A stretch of 64,000 nt of DNA. Source: Melastoma dodecandrum. Lineage: Eukaryota; Streptophyta; Magnoliopsida; Myrtales; Melastomataceae. Below are positions 49,877-64,000 of this stretch, one piece after another. A model generated the notes under the pieces. That model was not told where the DNA came from and ran no database searches. It saw only the letters and a program-made list of their open reading frames with translations. The stretch lies in assembly GCA_029817715.1 (NCBI GenBank), contig JARUPY010000189.1, positions 372,001 through 436,000 of the forward strand, given 5' to 3'. How positions within the stretch are numbered: the stretch's first letter is position 1; each line of letters starts with the position of its first letter. The position numbers were made by a program, and so were the translations under genes.

Positions 49877-50539
49877 TACAGTTCGCCAGATTCTCCCTCA
49901 TATTACCATAATAATGATAATCATCATATGATTATTAACTTTCGCACGGACATCGTTTCCGAAATCCACGACGTCTCTTTGCAACTGCCAAAACCCTTCC
50001 TTTTCTTCTTCTTCCTTTCATTTTTTGGCTTACCGTTCGTTCCCGCTTGATTTTTTGCCCTAATTTGACAAAATTGGGATCGGGGACACAAGCCGAAGTA
50101 TTTCCCCTTTAACTTAACCCCCGCCCCACTCAACCCCTTGATTCAACCGATTTCTGATCCCGTGAGTCCATGTGGTTGCTTGCCTACTTTCTCGTTCATG
50201 TTTTTTCCCCTTTTCGTTTTCCAGTCATCCCTTTTTAGTCATATTGATTTTTTTTTTTTAATAAGTAGCGAGGATTTGTGCTTTGGTGATGTTGTCGATC
50301 CTTGAACTGAAGATGGATGATGTGTGAGCATTTTGTGCCGTTATGATGACTACCGTGCCAAATCCAAGTCCCTTGTGTCTTGGAAAGGCTAATTTTGTTT
50401 TGGGAGGTTTTTCTTGTGGATGTGGATGTTCTTGGCTGATGTTCGGTTGCTGCTTTACTGTTGATTTTATCTCATTGGTTACCCGTTTCGTTGACTTATT
50501 TTGTGCTGATTCATGACTGGGTTTTCGGTGCAGTTTTGG

Positions 50540-58656
<8,117 letters not shown>

Positions 58657-59158
58657 TCCTAGTTACAAGGGCTATTTACTCACACTTGCCATTGTTGCTG
58701 CATTTAGAGTTGACCAATGGACTGATAATTTTCCGCACCAGTTTTCTTGGGGCTGCTTCTAGATATTTAGCTTAGAGCTCTCTGTACATACCAGATTTTG
58801 ACTTAGCAACCAGAGTTTATTCTCAAAACATGTATAATAATATTAAGATGTACGTTTTGCCACGAGACCGTCTCAGAATAACTGGCTTTTCTATACACAG
58901 AAGAAGCATGGAACTCTGCAGGGAAGCTAAACGATAGTGAAGGGTCAAACCAATGGACAGGGAACTCGGCCCAAAGAGAACAAATCTTAACCATGACGTA
59001 AGGTCAATTATCTATAGATAAAACGGTAAAGATGACCCACTAGAAATGGAAACTGTGTCAGGAATAGTATTTGCCTCAAAACAAGCTCGACACCATGGGA
59101 GGGGCTTAAACACTAAGCACTGGATGAAAACAAATCAACACGACCCTCTTAAGGCTCT
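58657..59158. other. Convergent intergenic: 3' UTRs of helicase and RPS19
   Basis: The 3' ends of two genes face each other over 502 bp. No frame of interest. Confidence 0.5.
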
Positions 59159-60220
59159 TCAGTGAGCAACGATAATCCTTCCCGCAACTTGGTCAAGATC
59201 ACGCTGGCCACTGGATGTTATCTTCCTTCCCCTGATTAAGAACAAATACGGGTCAAGAATCAGCTTGGCAGGCACTTACTCCATCCAAACAAGAATTAGA
59301 CAATGTCGCACTCACCCTCTGGGGTCGACCTCGATGATGTTCATGTTCTGCAGTTGCTGAAGAATGTGGCGAGCAACTGACCCGCTGCTCTTGCAGAAAT
59401 GCGGGGGGCGACTCCCGTTCCTCTTGCTTCCACCGTAGATCCTGCGGAAGGCACCGACGCCAAGGCCTCCCCTAAGGTAAATCTTCCTGGCCATGGAGGC
59501 TGCAACCGAAAAATAAACAATTTCTTAAACCCAGTATAAACCATCCTGTAGATAAACACACAGATTGCAAATAAAATAACAAAGAAAAAGCACAAATAGG
59601 CAATCACCTGCACGGATGTAGTACCAATCAGGGTCATACGGTGCCAGCTCCTTGAACGTGGCTGTCTTCACAATGTCGGTCCACGGAGGGAGCTCAATCT
59701 ACAATTTTCAAAACAAAAAAATCTCAGCACAAAAGAAAGAGATGCAACCGACATCACACAAGCATAACAACACAAATCCACAGTCCGGATTCTAAGAGAT
59801 TCACCACCCAAGCAGAACTTTTTTAATTCGATCAAATTGTACTTGAGCTTACTAGACCAGCTTCAGAATGATAAACTCAGCAAGTCTGAAGAGCAAAAGC
59901 ATTCGCTTTCCGAGCAGTTAAACACCTCACATGCCCGATCGGGAACACCAGAGAGGTTGCCTGAACTACTGCTCAAACGCCACAACAAATACCACACTCA
60001 ATAATTCACAAGAAACGCGAAATTTCCCGAAAATAGCCGCTTAAAGCGGCCGCGAGACAACATCGTCGCCGGATCCAAAAACCCTAACCGAACCCCAAAG
60101 GTACAAAAGAGGGAATAAAATAACCTTGCCGGATCGCTTGAGATGAGCGGAGTAGGCCTTGACGAACTCATGAGGGGAGACGTCCTTGACCGTCCTCGTC
60201 GTAACCGTACCAGTCGCCAT
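59159..60220 (-). CDS. RPS19: 40S ribosomal protein S19 (eS19)
   Basis: Four exons (60125-60220, 59608-59698, 59316-59499, 59159-59231) join in phase to 148 codons (147 aa). Sequence: [20 protein letters not shown] at the start, [40 protein letters not shown] and [20 protein letters not shown], ending [16 protein letters not shown]. This is full-length cytosolic eS19, which sits in the head of the small subunit and is needed for 18S rRNA maturation. All introns are GT-AG. A telo-box and site II motifs lie just upstream (see the next entry). Confidence 0.97.
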
Positions 60221-60335
60221 CGCCGTCCCGATCTCAAAGCCTCCCCACCTCCTCTTCTTCTCCTCCTCCGTCAGGGAAGGTAGCGGCGCGGCAAACTAGA
60301 GCTTCTTCCTCGGACGGCTTAGCCTCGTCGACCGA

Positions 60336-60435
60336 GTTAGGGTTAGCGCTTTTAAACCCCTCCCCTGGGAATACGAAATTACCACCTTACCCTTTCTCCA
60401 TCAAGGCCTCTTCGGCCCACTACAGTTTGGGCCCA
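60336..60435 (-). promoter_or_regulatory. Telo-box and site II promoter module of RPS19
   Basis: On the gene strand CTAACCCTAAC (60336-60346) is a telo-box, and GGCCCA/TGGGCC elements stand at 60414-60419 and 60427-60435. This combination is the known signature of plant ribosomal protein gene promoters (AtPur-alpha/TCP binding). A second AAACCCTAA-type box is at about 60076-60084 in intron 1. Confidence 0.7.
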
Positions 60436-60499
60436 TAAAACGACCAATTAGTCTTCCCATGTCGCTTAACAAATATCATGTCTTTATCTAAACATAATA

Positions 60500-60850
60500 A
60501 GCCTAAAGCCCATAGATATGCCTGTGTTTGTTTTCATCTGAAAACCATCGATTCCCAAGGGGAATCTTCTTCCCTCTTTTCATTTCGATTTGTTCGTTTC
60601 CTTACGTAACCAAACACAACGGACGGTTCACACGCTTGAGCATCCGCTGCCAATGAAATCCTCCAGGTTCTTCCTTGAAGAGCCCCCCTTGGAGACCGAC
60701 TCCCTCGCTGATAGCCGTAAACAGCTATCGGTCGGATTAACAGAAAAAGCTGGACCAAAGGTTCACAACAGAAAATACGAAAACCTCCAATTAAGTAGAA
60801 AGGAAGACTGAATGACTCAAATCCTACGACGGTCGGATGTTCCCCGTTCT
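60500..60850 (-). repeat. Gypsy 3' UTR / probable 3' LTR, boundaries unresolved
   Basis: Downstream (minus strand) of the polyprotein stop there is a purine-rich tract (about 60840-60875) and then sequence up to about 60515 that should include the start of the 3' LTR. Its partner lies beyond the window, so neither end can be fixed. The host sequence of the RPS19 promoter starts to the left. Confidence 0.4.
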
Positions 60851-63800
60851 TCACCCCGCCTCCTCCTCCACCTTCACCTCCGAGACCTCCATAATAATTT
60901 CCTCCTCCCCTCCCTTCAGTGGGGCCAACTTGTCCCCTATAACAACTTCCTTCACAGCAGTGGCCACGCAGCCGTTGCAACAACCCTCTGGGTTTTTCCC
61001 CGATCCCCCTTGTTCTCCATTCTTCTCATTTCCGTCCTCGTTTTTGGGCTTCGACTTCTCCTCCTCTTTCTCTTTTCCCTTTGCAGCCCAGCTTCCATTC
61101 TTCTTGCGAGAGCCCAATCCTTGAAAGCTCAAATTCTCTTCTGCCGAATTAACGGTCATCCGAGCTGCTCCTTCATCAACATGCATCAATACCCCTCCCT
61201 CGAAGACACCCTTGTCCGCAAGGGTGACATGAGGAAATTGATCCTGTAAATCATATAAGAACTCCCATGTCGCCGCCTCCTCAGGTCGATCTGTCCATTT
61301 TACCAAGACTTGAGTGGCAGCGCGATTTCCCCGCTTGACGAATCTCCGCTGTAAGATATATTCCGGTTCTGACGGTGCTGCAGCAGTCATAGGTGGCAAA
61401 TGTGGACTGATCCTTGCTCCCTTAACAGATCGCTTGAGCCTCGAAACGTGAAACGTCGGATGGATGAGAGAGTGCCTCGGAAGCTCCAATTTGTAAGCCA
61501 CTTCACCAATCCTGTCTAGGACTTTGTACAGGCCAAAGTAGAGCGGAGAAAGTTTACTGCCGTGTCGACCTTCCACTGAACTTTGGCGAAAAGGCTGGAG
61601 CTTGACGTAGACCAGATCACCAATAGCAAAGCTCCTCTCCGAACGCCGCTTATCGGCCATCCGTTTCATCCTGTTCTGGGCTCTCTTAAGGTGAAAACGC
61701 AGCAAACACAACATTGCTTCCCTGTCGGACAGCTCGCGATCAACAGCCCTGTTCGAAGACGTACCGTGGATGTAAGGTAGATGGACAGGAGGCTCGTAGC
61801 CGAACAAAGCCTGAAAAGGGGTCATCTGGGTGGCGGTGTGGTGGGTGGTGTTGTACCACCATTCCGCTAGAGGCAGCCACCGTGCCCATCGGGAAGGACA
61901 ATCGCCACACATACAACGGAGATAAGTTTCCAAGCATCGGTTAACAACCTCCGTCTGCCCATCTGTCTGGGGATGGTATGCCGATGAATGTTTAAGCTCC
62001 ACTCCTTGCAACGAGAACAAGTGTTTCCAGAATTCGCTGAGGAAGACTGGATCGCGATCGCTCACAATCGACTGTGGAAGGCCATGTAACTTGAACACAT
62101 GGTTTAAGAACGCCTCTGCCGCCGTATGAGCTGTAACCGGATGTTTAAGAGCCATGAAATGACCGAACTTGGTGAGCCTATCCACCACGACCATGATGGT
62201 TTCCTTGCCAAAGGATTTTGGGAGTCCAACAATAAAGTCCATTGAAATTTCAGACCATATAGCAGTAGGTACCGGCAACGGTTGTAACAGCCCGGGGGAA
62301 GCCGACGTATCATACTTATTCCTCTGACAAACATCGCATTGCTGAGTGTAAACTCGAATATCTTTCTCCAATCCTCGCCAGTAGCAGAAACTCGCGACTC
62401 GCTTAAGTGTCGCCTGAACTCCAGAATGCCCTCCGGCCGCAGACGCATGGAACGTGTGAATTATAAGTTCGCGCAACGACGGATCACTGCCCACAACCAA
62501 CTTCCCTTTCCTGGTAAGTAAACCGTGCTTGAACTCATAATGGGGAACAGGCCCTTGCTGCAATCTCGCTCGGATTGAACTCAGCTCGGAATCTTTATCC
62601 CAGCTTTGCTTGATTTCATCCAATAACGTCCCTTCGTCCATAGTTAAGACCACTGCCATCAACTCGGCTCCTGGAATGCGAGAGAGGGCGTCGGCGACTA
62701 TGTTCTCCTTCCCCCTTTTGTATGTTATCACATAGTCATATCCAGCAAGCTTCGCTAGCCATTTGCACTGCATTTCATTGTGAACCCTTTGCTCCAATAG
62801 ATATTTCAAACTTTGATGATCCGTCCGTAGCTCAAAATGTCGCCCCACCAAATAATGCCGCCATTTATCCACCGCATATACCACGGACAGCAATTCCTTC
62901 TCGTAAACCGACAATCCCACGTGTCTCGGAGCCAAAGCCTTACTGATAAAGGCGATGGGATGTCCCTCCTGCATAAGAACCGCTCCAATACCTGATGAGC
63001 TGGCGTCCGTTTCTACAACAAAATCCTTGGAAAAGTCAGGTAAGGCCAGTGTTGGAGCGGTAGTCATAGCAACCTTGAGCTTATCAAATGCTTCGTGCGC
63101 TGGTGTTCCCCACAGAAAGGCCTCCTTCTTAAGCAATTGAGTAAGGGGTTTACTGATTATACCATAATTCCTCACGAATCTACGGTAGTACCCAGTGAGT
63201 CCTAGAAACCCACGCAACTGTGTGACATTGGCGGGTGTCGGCCAGTCTAAGACCACTTGAATCTTTCGTGGATCCGTGGAGACCCCATCCTCCGCAATAA
63301 AGTGACCAAGATACTCTAATCTTCGTTTGGCAAAGCAGCACTTGCTGAATTTGGCGAAGAGTTTTTGCTGTTGGAGGGCCTGAAGAACCAGCTGTAAGTG
63401 TGCTACATGTTGCTCCAGCGATGCACTATAGACCAGAATGTCGTCAAAAAAAACAAGGACGAATTTCCGAAGGAATGGCTTAAGTACCTCGTTCATGAAA
63501 CTCTGAAAAGTGGAAGGTGCATTCGTCAATCCGAACGGCATGACGAGGAACTCGTAGTGGCCTTCGTGCGTCCTAAACGCGGTCTTAGGTATGTCCTCCT
63601 CTTTCACCCTAATTTGATGATATCCGGATCGAAGGTCTAGTTTGGAGAACCAACTAGCGCCGAACAATTCATCAAGTAGTTCCTCGATTATGGGAATCGG
63701 AAACTTGTCCTTCACCGTCCTAGCATTCAATTCCCGATAGTCGACACACATTCGCCAAGTGTTGTCTTTCTTCTTTACTAAAACCACGGGCGAAGAGAAG

Positions 63801-64000
63801 GGACTCGTGCTGTGCCGGATTACCCCCGACTGTAACATTTCTTGGATGAGCTTCTCAATGATATCCTTTTGCGCACTCGAATATCGGTAAGGTCTCAATG
63901 ACAGACCGGTTACTCCATCCAGCAAAGGAATCGCATGATCATGTGACCTCCGAGGAGGCAACCCCGATGGTTCTGTAAAAATTGCAGAAAACTTCCCCAG
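60851..64000 (-). CDS. Ty3/gypsy chromovirus pol polyprotein, continues past the window end
   Basis: An uninterrupted minus-strand frame. The Met at 63961 is not the true start: the frame continues upstream to the window edge (the residues before it, EPSGLPPRRSHDHAIPL, are typical of the protease-RT linker). RT: FPIPIIEELLDELFGASWFS and FFDDILVYS active site. RNase H: VETDASSSGIGAVL. Integrase: an HHCC finger (HASAAGGHSG then CDVCQR) and the DDE core with MDFIVGLPKS, VSDRDPVF and the Glu in DGQTEVVNR. C-terminal chromodomain: YILQRRFVKRG, VLVKWTDRP, ATWEF. After the chromodomain about 110 extra residues follow, Lys/Glu-rich (KGKEKEEEKSKPKNEDGNEK). Gag and the 5' LTR are outside the window. 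The intact frame suggests a fairly young copy. Confidence 0.93.
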   Translation of the reverse strand: MGKFSAIFTEPSGLPPRRSHDHAIPLLDGVTGLSLRPYRYSSAQKDIIEKLIQEMLQSGVIRHSTSPFSSPVVLVKKKDNTWRMCVDYRELNARTVKDKFPIPIIEELLDELFGASWFSKLDLRSGYHQIRVKEEDIPKTAFRTHEGHYEFLVMPFGLTNAPSTFQSFMNEVLKPFLRKFVLVFFDDILVYSASLEQHVAHLQLVLQALQQQKLFAKFSKCCFAKRRLEYLGHFIAEDGVSTDPRKIQVVLDWPTPANVTQLRGFLGLTGYYRRFVRNYGIISKPLTQLLKKEAFLWGTPAHEAFDKLKVAMTTAPTLALPDFSKDFVVETDASSSGIGAVLMQEGHPIAFISKALAPRHVGLSVYEKELLSVVYAVDKWRHYLVGRHFELRTDHQSLKYLLEQRVHNEMQCKWLAKLAGYDYVITYKRGKENIVADALSRIPGAELMAVVLTMDEGTLLDEIKQSWDKDSELSSIRARLQQGPVPHYEFKHGLLTRKGKLVVGSDPSLRELIIHTFHASAAGGHSGVQATLKRVASFCYWRGLEKDIRVYTQQCDVCQRNKYDTSASPGLLQPLPVPTAIWSEISMDFIVGLPKSFGKETIMVVVDRLTKFGHFMALKHPVTAHTAAEAFLNHVFKLHGLPQSIVSDRDPVFLSEFWKHLFSLQGVELKHSSAYHPQTDGQTEVVNRCLETYLRCMCGDCPSRWARWLPLAEWWYNTTHHTATQMTPFQALFGYEPPVHLPYIHGTSSNRAVDRELSDREAMLCLLRFHLKRAQNRMKRMADKRRSERSFAIGDLVYVKLQPFRQSSVEGRHGSKLSPLYFGLYKVLDRIGEVAYKLELPRHSLIHPTFHVSRLKRSVKGARISPHLPPMTAAAPSEPEYILQRRFVKRGNRAATQVLVKWTDRPEEAATWEFLYDLQDQFPHVTLADKGVFEGGVLMHVDEGAARMTVNSAEENLSFQGLGSRKKNGSWAAKGKEKEEEKSKPKNEDGNEKNGEQGGSGKNPEGCCNGCVATAVKEVVIGDKLAPLKGGEEEIIMEVSEVKVEEEAG

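Overview
This window is nuclear DNA from a flowering plant, most likely a eudicot. Intron-rich genes with plant-only families (CDF-type Dof factor, PIF-class bHLH, ZAT-type C2H2 repressor, a PSY-like peptide precursor) sit among copia and gypsy LTR retrotransposons. I cannot name a species. Exon coordinates were worked out by hand from splice sites, reading phase and family homology. All multi-exon models quoted with a full length keep an open frame through every junction.

Layout. 1-8.7 kb is a wreck of nested insertions: a copia element (282-3839) splits an unrecognised coding frame, and a second, gag-protease-only copia element (4561-7127) sits in an intron of a dead aminopropyltransferase (spermidine/spermine synthase-like) gene, copy B. 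10.9-13.6 kb holds a uroporphyrinogen-III methyltransferase fragment and the intact 8-exon tandem copy A, whose catalytic DSSDPIGP motif is rewritten. 15.6-16 kb is a decayed copia RT. 18-30.6 kb is a gene-rich island: a PSY/RaxX-like sulfopeptide precursor (-), a CDF Dof factor (+), an Mpo1-like ER protein (+), a one-TM plant protein (-) and a multi-TM plant protein (+).

30.7-42.6 kb is repeat-dominated: a non-autonomous LTR element (30715-33020, -), a near-complete decayed copia (33728-39115, -) and LTR-like remnants. 43.4-58.7 kb is genic again: a six-exon bHLH of the PIF7/PIF8/UNE10 class (-) that seems to lack the phyB-binding motif, a four-finger ZAT repressor with an EAR motif (-), and a 27-coding-exon DEAH RNA helicase of the PRP2/DHX16 type (+). 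It converges on a four-exon RPS19 gene (-) with telo-box and site II promoter motifs. From about 60.5 kb to the window end lies a gypsy chromovirus (-) with an open 1036-codon reading frame that continues beyond the window.

Most genes here are independent housekeeping or regulatory loci rather than one pathway. The unit that looks least described is the tandem divergent aminopropyltransferase pair at 4.2-13.6 kb; second are the PSY-like peptide gene and the bHLH without a recognisable APB motif.
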